This document shows positions 20,634 through 28,512 of a stretch of 64,000 bases of DNA, one piece after another (position 1 is the stretch's first letter; every line of letters begins with the position of its first letter). The stretch spans positions 1,847,001-1,911,000 of the forward strand of contig NZ_CP035501.1 in NCBI RefSeq assembly GCF_004135585.1. The letters run 5' to 3'. Both the position numbers and the translations under genes were made by a program. The stretch comes from Sphingosinicella sp. BN140058 (GTDB lineage Bacteria; Pseudomonadota; Alphaproteobacteria; Sphingomonadales; Sphingomonadaceae). The notes beneath the pieces were generated by a model. That model worked only from the letters and a program-made list of their open reading frames with translations, was not told the DNA's origin and made no database searches.

Positions 20634-22645
20634 CAAAAAGCCTGGCCGAGCGAGACGTAGACGGCGACACGCGCGTCGCCCGAGCGCCGGTTGAGCGGCG
20701 TGCCGACGTCGACCCGGATCGGTCCGAAGCGGGTATGGTAGCGAACGCCGAGGCCGGTGCCGAAGCGCAGGTCATCGATCCCCGGCAAGGGCGAAGTGTA
20801 GATGTTGCCGGCGTCGAGGAACGGCACGATTCCCCAATTGCCGAACCGCACCCGCGCTTCGATCGAGAATTCGGCGAGGCTGCGGCCGCCGATCGGATCG
20901 TCGAACACCGGATCGCGCGGTCCCAGGCGCTGGAAGCCGTAGCCGCGGACCGAGCCGCCGCCGCCGGCGTAGAAGCGGCGAGACGGCGCGATCCGATCGC
21001 GGCTTGCGCCGAAGATCGTGCCGAGCCGGGCGCGGCCGGCCAGAGTCACCCGATCGCTGACCGGCTGGTAGAAACTGCCGTCGAGCTGGACGCGCGAATA
21101 GCCGAACGGGCTGCCCTGGAACGAGGCCTCGGGCGAGAAGCGGCCCGACAGCCGGAAGCCTTCGGTGGGATCGAGCAGGTCGTTCGAACCGTCATAGGAC
21201 AAGGTCGCCGGCAGCGCCCCGATGAAGAAGGTCCGCCGCCGCGTGGTGCCGCTGTCGACATCGACATCCTGCTCGTCCGAGGCGATCAGCTCGCCGCCCA
21301 GCGACCAGGTCCATTTCTTCTGCCAAATGATATTGGTCTGGCGCTCGATCGATCCCGCCATCGAAAAGGTGCGGGCATCAAAGGCGGCGCGATCGACGTG
21401 ACTGGCTGCCACCTGGGCGGTCAGCACCTGATCGCGGCGGAGGAAGTTGCTGCGGCGGAGCGTTGCGCCGAGCAGTTGCTCGCGCGTGCCGGCGACGGCC
21501 CGGAAGGTCACCGCGCCTTCCGGCGGCAACAGGTTGCGGTGCTGCCAGCTCGCCTCGATGCGGATGCCTTCGCCGGTACCGTAGCCCGCTTCGCCGGCGA
21601 TGGTGCGCATCGGCGCCGGTTCGAGCGCAACCGCAAGATCGACCGTCTTGCGGTCGGCGCTCTCCACCGGCCGGATCGTCACCGAGGAGACCAGGCCGGT
21701 GGCGACGAGCGCGCGGCGGAGGTCGTCGACCCGCGCTTGCTCATAGCCTTCGCCCGGCTTGAACCGCGCGATCGTCTGAATGTGCCCGGCATCGAACAGC
21801 GGCCGGCCCTCGACGATGATCCGACCGAACTGCCGCGCGCCGTTGGGAACGACCGGCAGGGTCAGGGTCGCAGTGCGTGCCTCGTGATCGATCGCGATGT
21901 CGAGCTCGCCGACATCGGCGAAGGCATAGCCGCGGCGGCCGAGCTCCGCCCGCAGCGCGGCCTCGCCGGCAGTGACCCGCTCCGCACTGACCGGGTCGGC
22001 CGGCCTGACCGCAAAGGCGTCGCGCAGAGCCTGCGCGTCGGACGTATCCTCCAGGCCCGGCAGCCGAACGTCGGCGAAGTGGTAGAGCGGCCCGGTCTCC
22101 GCCTCCAGCGTGACCCGCACCGGACCGCCGGCGACGAGCGGCGGCTCTGCGCGAGTCTGGACGAGCGCGTCATAGAAGCCCTGGCTGCGCAGCAATTCGG
22201 CGAGCAGATCGGCATCTTCGCGGGCGCGGCGATCGATCTGGGCGGCATTGGCGGGATCGTCGCGGTTCTGCACCAAAGTGGAAAGCGCGTCGAAGCGGGG
22301 ACGAAGCGCCGCCTCCACCTCCGGTTCGAGCCCGGCGAGATCGATCGTGTAGCTTCGCTCCGATGCGGCGTCGGCGATCCCCGCTTGCGGCGCGTCGGCG
22401 ATGGTGTCGTCGGGTGCCGCCTGCTCCATGTCCGGCCAGTCGACGCCGATATCGGGCATCGGATCGAGCGGTGCCGATGGATCGAGCGGCGCGTTCAGCA
22501 CTTCGAACGGGTCGGCGGGAAGCGGCGGTTCGGGCGCAGCGGACGGTGCGGCAGATTGCTCGGCCGCCGCTTGCTGCGGGCACAGCAGGGCCCCTCCGGC
22601 AGCCACAGCAGCCGCCGCACCCCACCCCGCGGAAAAGCGAAACAT
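20633..22645 (-). CDS. tamA: TamA/BamA-type outer membrane protein
   Basis: A 670-residue protein with a signal peptide (MFRFSAGWGAAAAVAAGGALL...AAAEQ). An unusual Pro/Ala/Asp-rich segment of ~80 residues follows (PSAAPEPPLPADPF to DAPQAG). Then come POTRA-like repeats (for example YTIDLAGLEPEVEAALRPRFDALSTL) and a C-terminal 16-strand barrel of the bacterial surface antigen (D15) family. That barrel includes RRFYAGGGGSVRGYGFQRLGPRD, the conserved lid-loop/L6 (V/I)RG(Y/F) motif, and ends DARVAVYVSLGQAF with the terminal aromatic. With TamB it forms the translocation and assembly module. The low-complexity N-terminal segment is longer than in the enterobacterial protein. The start has no strong ribosome site. 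Confidence 0.92.
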   Translation of the reverse strand: MFRFSAGWGAAAAVAAGGALLCPQQAAAEQSAAPSAAPEPPLPADPFEVLNAPLDPSAPLDPMPDIGVDWPDMEQAAPDDTIADAPQAGIADAASERSYTIDLAGLEPEVEAALRPRFDALSTLVQNRDDPANAAQIDRRAREDADLLAELLRSQGFYDALVQTRAEPPLVAGGPVRVTLEAETGPLYHFADVRLPGLEDTSDAQALRDAFAVRPADPVSAERVTAGEAALRAELGRRGYAFADVGELDIAIDHEARTATLTLPVVPNGARQFGRIIVEGRPLFDAGHIQTIARFKPGEGYEQARVDDLRRALVATGLVSSVTIRPVESADRKTVDLAVALEPAPMRTIAGEAGYGTGEGIRIEASWQHRNLLPPEGAVTFRAVAGTREQLLGATLRRSNFLRRDQVLTAQVAASHVDRAAFDARTFSMAGSIERQTNIIWQKKWTWSLGGELIASDEQDVDVDSGTTRRRTFFIGALPATLSYDGSNDLLDPTEGFRLSGRFSPEASFQGSPFGYSRVQLDGSFYQPVSDRVTLAGRARLGTIFGASRDRIAPSRRFYAGGGGSVRGYGFQRLGPRDPVFDDPIGGRSLAEFSIEARVRFGNWGIVPFLDAGNIYTSPLPGIDDLRFGTGLGVRYHTRFGPIRVDVGTPLNRRSGDARVAVYVSLGQAF

Positions 22646-22690
22646 GGCTGGAATTTAGCGGCCGATGCCGGCCGCCGCCACCCTATGATT

Positions 22691-22897
22691 CTACTGAATG
22701 GCTCCGCTCGCCGCGTCCTCGCACAGCGCGCCGATCATCCGCTCCGTTTCGCGCCAGCGGCAGAAGTGGACGACATTGCCGAGATCGCGGCTACGGCTCG
22801 CCCGCTTCTTGGCCTCGCGGCCCGCTTCGGCGCCATATTCGTCGATGAGGGTGGCAGCGTCGGCAAAGGCGGCGCCGAAAAAGACCTGGTAACGCAA
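22691..22897 (-). CDS. Small conserved-looking protein of unknown function, TTG start
   Basis: A 68-residue protein. No ATG is available; a TTG at 22897 is preceded by GGGGGAAGA at good spacing, giving MRYQVFFGAAFADAATLIDE. Further on it has GREAKKRASRSRDLGNVVHFCRWRE, whose SRDLGNVxHFCRWR core I associate with short sphingomonad proteins of unknown role. It has no signal peptide or membrane segment. It ends 45 nt before tamA on the same strand and could be the first gene of that transcript. The function is unknown and I do not assign one. Confidence 0.6.
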   Translation of the reverse strand: MRYQVFFGAAFADAATLIDEYGAEAGREAKKRASRSRDLGNVVHFCRWRETERMIGALCEDAASGAIQ

Positions 22898-23035
22898 TCT
22901 TCCCCCTGGAAGCTGGGACGGCGGAGCGGAACATCGCACCGGTGAACAGGGTCTAGCATGGCAGGAGATAGCAAGTTCTGAAACGCTAGGGTTAACGGGC
23001 TGGAACTCGCCGCCGCAGCCTGCCAAGAGACGGCG

Positions 23036-23206
23036 ATGGACAAGGGTCGCTATACGCAGGCGGGGGGATCGATCCTCGCGATCAGCATCATCGCGGGCAC
23101 GGTCGCGGGCGTCATCGTACGCCAGCCGAGCATCGGATTCCTGGTCGGCACCGCCGCCGGCATCCTGCTCGCCCTGCTGTTCTGGCATTTCGACCGCAAA
23201 GGCTGA
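23036..23206 (+). CDS. Small membrane protein, 56 residues
   Basis: The frame runs from the ATG at 23036 to a TGA at 23206. It starts MDKGRYTQAGGSILAISIIA and ends LALLFWHFDRKG. Two hydrophobic stretches (SILAISIIAGTVAGVIV and IGFLVGTAAGILLALLFW) are separated by RQPS, giving a two-helix hairpin. The Gly-rich helices suggest close packing. AAGAGA lies about 6 nt before the start. It is divergent from the TTG-start gene at 22691-22897 and ends 23 nt from the convergent membrane protein. No family name can be given. Confidence 0.55.
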   Translation: MDKGRYTQAGGSILAISIIAGTVAGVIVRQPSIGFLVGTAAGILLALLFWHFDRKG

Positions 23207-23229
23207 GACCCTTCACGCCTTTCGCACGA

Positions 23230-24051
23230 TCAGGTGCGGGCGGCGAGCCTCTGCAAATCGTTCATCGCGTTGCGCAGCCGCTCGGACAGGCTGTCCTCCG
23301 TCGGCGCCCGGTGCGTAGCCGGCGGCGGCGATGGCATTGCAGGAGCGGGAATCGGAGCTTGAGGCGGCGCCGCAGTTTCGCGGCGGCGCAGACCCGATTC
23401 GAGCCGCTGCATCAACGTGGAGAGCGAATCCTCCGATGGCGGCGGCAGATCGCTGCCCAGGGTGGGGATCGGCGCCGCGGTCGGTGCGGGCGCCTCAACG
23501 GCCGGCGCGGCGCGCGGCGGTGCGGCGGCGACGCGCTCGAAGCGGGGTGGCAGCGACGGCTCGATCTCGACGAACTCGACCAGTTCCGGCTCGCGGGCAC
23601 GGGCGCTGATTGCTTCGGCTTCGGCGGGCAGCGCGAGATCCGCGACCTGATCAAGCTCGAACGGTTCGCCGAGATCGCGCGCGACCAGCGGCCGCCGGGC
23701 GGGCGCGTCCGGATGGGCATCTGCACGGCGCAACCGGATCGGCGACTCTTCCGTCTCGTCCGCATCCTGCGGGTCACGGGCGGGCGGTATCCTGTCCAGC
23801 AGCCGCATCAGCAGGAAGACGCCGACGAACGCACCGCCGCCGAACAGAAAGGCCGTCGCCGCCCGCGCCTTGAGGCCCAGCGGCGGATTGGCGAACGGGA
23901 GCAGATCGGGCACGTGGAAGAGGCTGAGCAGCTGGAACAGCCGCCATTCCGGCAGCGCGAAGCCGGCAAAGCCGATCGCCACGGCCGCGAACGCCGCGAT
24001 CGCGATGTCGAACGTGCCGGCGCGGAGCCGGAAGGGAGCCTGGATCATCAT
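23230..24051 (-). CDS. Two-helix membrane protein with Pro-rich tail, coupled to exosortase-type glycosyltransferase
   Basis: About 273 residues from the ATG at 24051, which overlaps the stop of the upstream glycosyltransferase as ATGA. Two hydrophobic helices (DIAIAAFAAVAIGFAGFAL, and AATAFLFGGGAFVGVFLLMRLL) flank a loop with FHVPDLLPFANPPLG. The remaining ~190 residues are acidic and Pro/Ala-rich, with PLVARDLGEPFELDQVADLALP and a terminal helix SLSERLRNAMNDLQRLAART. I recognise no domain. Its tight coupling to a Daro_2409-type glycosyltransferase suggests a scaffold or regulator in polysaccharide export; this is inference only. Confidence 0.6.
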   Translation of the reverse strand: MMIQAPFRLRAGTFDIAIAAFAAVAIGFAGFALPEWRLFQLLSLFHVPDLLPFANPPLGLKARAATAFLFGGGAFVGVFLLMRLLDRIPPARDPQDADETEESPIRLRRADAHPDAPARRPLVARDLGEPFELDQVADLALPAEAEAISARAREPELVEFVEIEPSLPPRFERVAAAPPRAAPAVEAPAPTAAPIPTLGSDLPPPSEDSLSTLMQRLESGLRRRETAAPPQAPIPAPAMPSPPPATHRAPTEDSLSERLRNAMNDLQRLAART

Positions 24052-25250
24052 AACGCCTTGCCCGTCAGCCTCTGATAGGCCGGCATGTAGTTGGAAATAT
24101 TTGAAGACCAATTACGATCGCGCTCGACATAGTCGCGGGCAACGTCGCGCCGCCCCTCCCAGGCGCCGCGATTGGCGAACAGGCTGTCAAGCGCGTCGGC
24201 CAGCGCCTTCGGATCGCCGGCCGGGAACAGGGTGCCGGTGACGCCGTCCTCGATCAGCTCGCGATGGCCGCCGACGTTGGAGGCGACGACCAGCTTGCGC
24301 TGGGCCATGGCCTCGAGCGGCTTCAACGGCGTGACCAGTTCCGTCAGCCGCATCTGCTTGCGCGGATAAGCGAGCACGTCGATCAGGCCGTAATAGCGCT
24401 CCACCTCATGATGCGGCACCCGCCCGACGAAGTGGATCCTGGAAGCGGCCGGCGACGCGGCGGCCTGGGCCTTCAGCGCTTGCTCCATCGGTCCGCCGCC
24501 GACCAGCAGCAAATGCGCGTTCGGTCGCCGGCCAAGCAGCAGCGGCATCGCCGCGATCAGATCGTCGAGGCCTTCATAATCGTAGAAGGAGCCGATGAAG
24601 CCGACCACATCGGCATCCTTCAGGCCAAGCCGGCGCGCGAGATTGGGATCGGCCGGGACCGGGCTGCCGAACAATGACATGTCGACACCGTTGGGCGAGA
24701 CGATGATCTTCTCCGGAGCGATGCCGCGAGCGACGAGATCGCGGCGCAGCCCCTCGCAGATCACCGCGACCATGTCGGCGCGGCGGGCGGCGCGCGTTTC
24801 GAGCAGGCGGGTGGCGCGATAGCGGAGCGAATTTTCGCGTCCCGTGCCGTTGCCGACCGCGGCATCCTCCCAGAAGGCGCGGATTTCGTAGATCAGCGGC
24901 AGGCCGTGCCGGCGTGCCACCGGCAGCGCGGCGAGCGCATTCAGCACCGGCGAATGGACATGGAGCTGATCGGGCCGCCATTCGCGCACCAGCGCGTCGA
25001 GCCGCCGCGAGAGCGCGCGCACCTCGCGCCACTCACGCAGCGGCGACGGCGCCGGTCGCGGCATCGGGGTGCGATGGAAATCGATTCCCTCGATCGTCTC
25101 GAGAGGGGGCCCGCCGCTCGTGTGCCGCGCGCCGGTCAGGCAGGCGACGTCCAGGCCGCGGCCGAGCTGCGCGGTGACGATCGCCCGAGTCCGGAACGTG
25201 TAGCCGCTGTGCATCGGCAGGCTGTGGTCGAGCACGTGGAGAATCCGCAT
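24048..25250 (-). CDS. Glycosyltransferase family 4, exosortase-A-associated (Daro_2409-like)
   Basis: A 400-residue GT-B enzyme. The N-terminal MRILHVLDHSLPMHSGYTFR is the hallmark of the exosortase A-associated Daro_2409 glycosyltransferase family, followed by HVHSPVLNALAALPVARRHGLPLIYEIRAFWEDAAVG. The C-terminal donor half has VGFIGSFYDYEGLDDLI, HLLLVGGGP and EAMAQRKLVVASNVGGHRELI, the GT4 E-x7-E region. It should transfer a nucleotide-activated sugar to a growing lipid-linked glycan on the cytoplasmic side of the inner membrane. It overlaps the following membrane-protein gene by 4 nt. It is divergent from the beta-helix gene. Confidence 0.9.
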   Translation of the reverse strand: MRILHVLDHSLPMHSGYTFRTRAIVTAQLGRGLDVACLTGARHTSGGPPLETIEGIDFHRTPMPRPAPSPLREWREVRALSRRLDALVREWRPDQLHVHSPVLNALAALPVARRHGLPLIYEIRAFWEDAAVGNGTGRENSLRYRATRLLETRAARRADMVAVICEGLRRDLVARGIAPEKIIVSPNGVDMSLFGSPVPADPNLARRLGLKDADVVGFIGSFYDYEGLDDLIAAMPLLLGRRPNAHLLLVGGGPMEQALKAQAAASPAASRIHFVGRVPHHEVERYYGLIDVLAYPRKQMRLTELVTPLKPLEAMAQRKLVVASNVGGHRELIEDGVTGTLFPAGDPKALADALDSLFANRGAWEGRRDVARDYVERDRNWSSNISNYMPAYQRLTGKAL

Positions 25251-25270
25251 CTCCGTCTTGTGCCATTCAA

Positions 25271-25302
25271 GGCTTAACGGCCCGTCAACTGCATCGCTCT
25301 AC
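25271..25302 (+). promoter_or_regulatory. Shared promoter/operator-like element, copy 1
   Basis: The block GGCTTAACGGCCCGTCAAC is followed by TGCATCGCTCTAC. It recurs almost unchanged at 28288-28319 in the same orientation. TTAACGG-C-CCGTCAA is an inverted repeat with one mismatch. TTAACG and CTCTAC are 17 nt apart, which fits a -35/-10 pair for the plus-strand gene starting at 25337. It lies 20 nt before the start of the divergent glycosyltransferase. Confidence 0.5.
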
Positions 25303-25336
25303 CCTTCCCGCCAACCCGATCGTGGAGCCTCGTGCG

Positions 25337-26281
25337 ATGACCATCCCCTTGCGCCTTGCCTTGTCCTTCGCCGCCGCCACCGGCCTCGCCGCACCCGCCG
25401 CTGCGCAATCCGACGCGGGGCCGTACCGGATCGAGGAGACCGGCCAGCGTTTCGGATCGCTGCAGGAAGCGGTCTCGGCGATCGGCAATGGCGACGGCAC
25501 CATCTATATCGCCCCCGGCCGCTACCGCGAGTGCGCCGTGCAGGAAGGCGGCCGAGTCGCCTTCGTCGCCGAGCAGCGCGGGATCACCGTGTTCGACGGC
25601 GAGATGTGCGAGGGCAAGGCCGCTCTGGTGCTGCGCGGACGCGAGTCGCACGTCGAGGGCCTCGTCTTCCAGAATGCCCGCGTGCCCGACGGCAACGGCG
25701 CCGGCATTCGCATGGAGCAGGGCAATCTCACCGTCGCCTGGACGGTGTTCCAGAACGGCCAGTGCGGCATTCTCTCGGCCAACGATCCCGCCGCGACGAT
25801 CCGGATCGATCATTCGACCTTCAGCGGCCTCGGCAAGCATCCCGACGGCACCGGTGCCCATTCGCTCTATATCGGCGAATATGGCGCGTTGATCGTTACC
25901 AATTCGCGGTTCGAGCGCGGCACCGGCGGCCATTATCTCAAATCCCGTTCGCCGAAGATCGAGGTAACCGGCACTAGCTTCGACGACAGCCGCGGCAGCG
26001 CCACGAATTACGCGATCGATCTGTCGGGCGGCGCCACCGGTCGCATCGTCGGCAACGTCTTCGTGAACGGCCGCGGCAAGGAGAATTATTCGACGATGAT
26101 CGCCGTCGCCGCGGAAGGCGTGCACAGCAGCTCCGCCGGCCTGGTGGTGGAGAATAACGATGTCTCGCTGGCGCCCGGGGTGACCTACGAGACCGTGTTC
26201 GTCGGCAATTGGTCGGACGATCCGCTGACGGTGCGCGGCAATCGCCTCGGCAAGGGCATCAAGGCCGAAGAGGGGCGGTAA
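25337..26281 (+). CDS. Right-handed beta-helix protein, secreted
   Basis: A 314-residue protein started at the ATG at 25337, giving the signal peptide MTIPLRLALSFAAATGLAAP...AAAQ. The mature part begins with YRIEETGQRFGSLQEAVSAIGNGDGTIYIAPGRY, the lead-in seen in pectin-lyase-like beta helices. Short coils of ~20-25 residues follow, such as VEGLVFQNARVPDG, IRIDHSTFSGLG, LIVTNSRFERGTGG and IEVTGTSFDDSRG. No catalytic set of a named pectinase or alginate lyase is obvious. Its position in an exosortase-type exopolysaccharide locus suggests it binds or modifies the polysaccharide in the periplasm. Function is inferred. Confidence 0.75.
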   Translation: MTIPLRLALSFAAATGLAAPAAAQSDAGPYRIEETGQRFGSLQEAVSAIGNGDGTIYIAPGRYRECAVQEGGRVAFVAEQRGITVFDGEMCEGKAALVLRGRESHVEGLVFQNARVPDGNGAGIRMEQGNLTVAWTVFQNGQCGILSANDPAATIRIDHSTFSGLGKHPDGTGAHSLYIGEYGALIVTNSRFERGTGGHYLKSRSPKIEVTGTSFDDSRGSATNYAIDLSGGATGRIVGNVFVNGRGKENYSTMIAVAAEGVHSSSAGLVVENNDVSLAPGVTYETVFVGNWSDDPLTVRGNRLGKGIKAEEGR

Positions 26282-26320
26282 TTGGAAGCCGGGCTTCGCC
26301 CCCTCTCGCCTTGAACTTCG

Positions 26321-26450
26321 CCCCTCCCTTAAAAGGGGTGGGTAGGCGGCCGAAGCCCCTCGATGGGGCCGAGGGCGCTAAACAGCCGCAAGGCGGCATC
26401 GAGCCGCCTTGCGGCTCACCCACCCCCTCCCCTCCCTTGAAAGGGAGGGG
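26321..26450. repeat. Compound palindromic repeat / bidirectional terminator
   Basis: The 130-nt region holds three stacked inverted repeats. AGCCGCAAGGCGGC (26384-26397) pairs perfectly with 26403-26416 around ATCGA. CCCCTCCCTT (26429-26438) pairs perfectly with AAGGGAGGGG (26441-26450). An outer AAAGGGGTGGGT (26332-26343) partly pairs with ACCCACCCCC (26418-26427). The left edge repeats the CCCCTCCCTT word. It lies between the ends of the convergent beta-helix and asparagine-synthase genes, so it probably ends both transcripts. Confidence 0.6.
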
Positions 26451-26465
26451 CTTAGAATTTCGGCT

Positions 26466-28214
26466 CTACCCGATCACTCGGCTCCCAAGGCTTTTCGCCA
26501 GATATTCGAGATTTGCGATGCGCATCAGCATGCCCTGATCCTGCACCCGCTCGATCCGGAAGAAGCGCCGCATCGCCGGATGTTCGAGATCGATCACCCG
26601 TCCGAGATAGTCGGACGCCATCAGCCCGGTGGGGCCCGCCCAGCCGCGCTGCAGGCGCCGCTGCAGCGCGTAACTGTGCTGCCGGAGGCGGGCCGGGCGC
26701 ATCCGGGTGCTCCATTCGGACAGGCGGTGGCGCAGTCCCGGCGGCGTATCGAAGCCATGGCCGTAGGCGGACATGTGCCGCGCGAGCGATGGGTCGAGGG
26801 CCGCGACCAGCATCGCTTCAAAGCGTCCGGCATGTTTCAGTGCCATCGGCAGGGTCATTGCTCCGGCGACGACCTGATGATCGAGGAACGGCATCAGATA
26901 GGGGCCGTAGCGCGCCTCGAGGCTGATCTCGCGGCCGAAGAAGGAGCGGCAGCGCAGCCGCGGATAGATATGCTCGACGAGCGGGCGCGGCAGCCTGCCG
27001 CGATCGCCGGCACGGCCGAGCGCGGCCAGGATCTTGTCCTCGATGCCGCGCAGAAAGGCCTTGTCGTCGAACGCCCCGGTGAGATCGCCGCGATCGTAGC
27101 GGGCGAAGAAGGTTCGGGCGACGACGGCGGCGGAGACGGGCCGATCGGGCAGATAGAAGAAATTGCGGAAGATCTCGCCGCATCCGCCCGAGGCGGCGAG
27201 CGCGCCGCCGGGATGCCTGGCGTCCCGCGCCGCGGCATTGGCGCCGCTCTCGAAGATCTCGCCGTAGACGGGAAGGCCGTCATAGTCCTGGAAGTTGCGC
27301 GCGACCCGCTCTGCATAGGCCTCGGGCCCGGGCGGCGGCACGGCCGATTTGTCGACCCATTCGACTTTGAACCCTTCCGCCGCACCGATCGCGCGACCGA
27401 TCGCGACATCCTCGCTGTCCGCGCGGCCGTAGACGTAGACATGCGGACGACTGCCGGCGGCGCGGAGGCCGGCGAGCAGCAGGCGCGAATCGAGGCCGCC
27501 CGACAGCGGGCAGCAGATGCGATCGCCGTAGGCGGCGACATGCGCGCCGATGATCGCGTCCAGCTTCGTGCGGTGAGCGGCGATGCGTTCCGCAAGCGGC
27601 AGGTCGATCGCCGTGTCCGGAAGCGGCTTCGCAAGTGTGTGGAAGACAGCGCCGTCCGCGTCCAATTCGATCAGCGCGTTCGGACCCACGAGCTTGATCT
27701 CGGCGAAGACGGTGTCATCGCCGATCGGCACGACGTTGAACGCCATCTCGTACACCGCCTGGGCGTCGAAATGCAGCCGCGGCAGCGCCTCCGCCGCAGC
27801 GAGAAAGGAAGTGGAGAAGATCCGCGCCTCGGAGTCACGGAACAGCTGGAAGGCGGCGAAGAAGTCGGTGAACAGGAAGGTGCGGCCGCCGCGGCGAACC
27901 AGAGCCACGAACTGGCCGCCAATTCGGCTCCAGTCGATCCGCGGCAGGTCCATCGTCAGCAGCGCCTCGAGCGCGCCGCGTCCGAGCTTGCCGTCGCAGA
28001 CCAGAGTGCCGGCGACCGCGACGAGATCGTCACCGCGGACGAACAGGCTCTCCGGGCCGCCGATGATGTGCGGCGCGTGGAGCAGGGTCCAGCCGCCGAC
28101 CACATGTTCGGACGGAGCGGCAAAACCGTGGCGCCCGAACTGCGCCCGCGCCGACGCGAGCGCCGGACCGGCGACGCCGGGATCCGATCCGCGAACGAGG
28201 AACAACCCTGCCAT
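26466..28214 (-). CDS. Asparagine synthase-like protein lacking the glutaminase cysteine
   Basis: A 582-residue protein with the two-domain layout of AsnB. The N-terminal domain resembles a class II glutamine amidotransferase (HIIGGPESLFVRGDD, VAVAGTLVCDG, RTFLFTDFFAAFQLF), but it opens MAGLF where active enzymes begin MCGI. The catalytic Cys2 is therefore missing. The C-terminal synthetase domain keeps the ATP pyrophosphatase loop PLSGGLDS (Ser238-Ser243), RADSEDVAIGRAIGAAEG, and a late SLEARYGPYLMPFLD block. It may use free ammonia or another amine, or amidate a sugar or peptide substrate. Related amidotransferases are regular parts of exosortase-A exopolysaccharide loci. It is divergent from the small protein and ligase. 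Confidence 0.85.
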   Translation of the reverse strand: MAGLFLVRGSDPGVAGPALASARAQFGRHGFAAPSEHVVGGWTLLHAPHIIGGPESLFVRGDDLVAVAGTLVCDGKLGRGALEALLTMDLPRIDWSRIGGQFVALVRRGGRTFLFTDFFAAFQLFRDSEARIFSTSFLAAAEALPRLHFDAQAVYEMAFNVVPIGDDTVFAEIKLVGPNALIELDADGAVFHTLAKPLPDTAIDLPLAERIAAHRTKLDAIIGAHVAAYGDRICCPLSGGLDSRLLLAGLRAAGSRPHVYVYGRADSEDVAIGRAIGAAEGFKVEWVDKSAVPPPGPEAYAERVARNFQDYDGLPVYGEIFESGANAAARDARHPGGALAASGGCGEIFRNFFYLPDRPVSAAVVARTFFARYDRGDLTGAFDDKAFLRGIEDKILAALGRAGDRGRLPRPLVEHIYPRLRCRSFFGREISLEARYGPYLMPFLDHQVVAGAMTLPMALKHAGRFEAMLVAALDPSLARHMSAYGHGFDTPPGLRHRLSEWSTRMRPARLRQHSYALQRRLQRGWAGPTGLMASDYLGRVIDLEHPAMRRFFRIERVQDQGMLMRIANLEYLAKSLGSRVIG

Positions 28215-28287
28215 ACGCGCAGGCCTAAAGCGGAGGTCTTAAGATCTGGCTGAAGGGCCGGATTCGCGTCCGTTGCTCGGAGCTGCC

Positions 28288-28319
28288 GGCTTAACGGCCC
28301 GTCAACCGCATCCGGCTAC
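28288..28319 (+). promoter_or_regulatory. Shared promoter/operator-like element, copy 2
   Basis: GGCTTAACGGCCCGTCAAC followed by CGCATCCGGCTAC matches the element at 25271-25302 at all of the first 19 bases, then GCATC and CTAC. TTAACG and GGCTAC are again 17 nt apart. It lies 26 nt before the ATG at 28345 and within the 130-nt gap separating that gene from the divergent asparagine-synthase-like gene. Confidence 0.5.
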
Positions 28320-28344
28320 AGCCGAGCGGGAAGGACAGGCGGCG

Positions 28345-28512
28345 ATGATCGACAATTTCGTGCTGGGGCTGACCCACGGGCTGATGCTGCTCGCCGCCTG
28401 GCGGATCCTGTCGCGGCGCGATCTCGACGACGATACGGTTGCTCCGGAGGCCGCTGCCGAGACGAGCGCATGGGCGAAGCTCCGCCGCACGCCGGATGCG
28501 CCGCGTGCGTGA
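28345..28512 (+). CDS. Small protein upstream of O-glycosylation ligase
   Basis: A 55-residue protein from the ATG at 28345, which has AAGGACAGG upstream. It begins MIDNFVLGLTHGLMLLAAWRI, a single hydrophobic or amphipathic helix, followed by an acidic then basic tail (SRRDLDDDTVAPEAAAETSAWAKLRR). It overlaps the following ligase gene by 8 nt. I take it as a real small protein because of the ribosome site, the promoter-like element upstream and the overlap. It could tether or regulate the ligase. No family is recognised. Confidence 0.55.
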   Translation: MIDNFVLGLTHGLMLLAAWRILSRRDLDDDTVAPEAAAETSAWAKLRRTPDAPRA

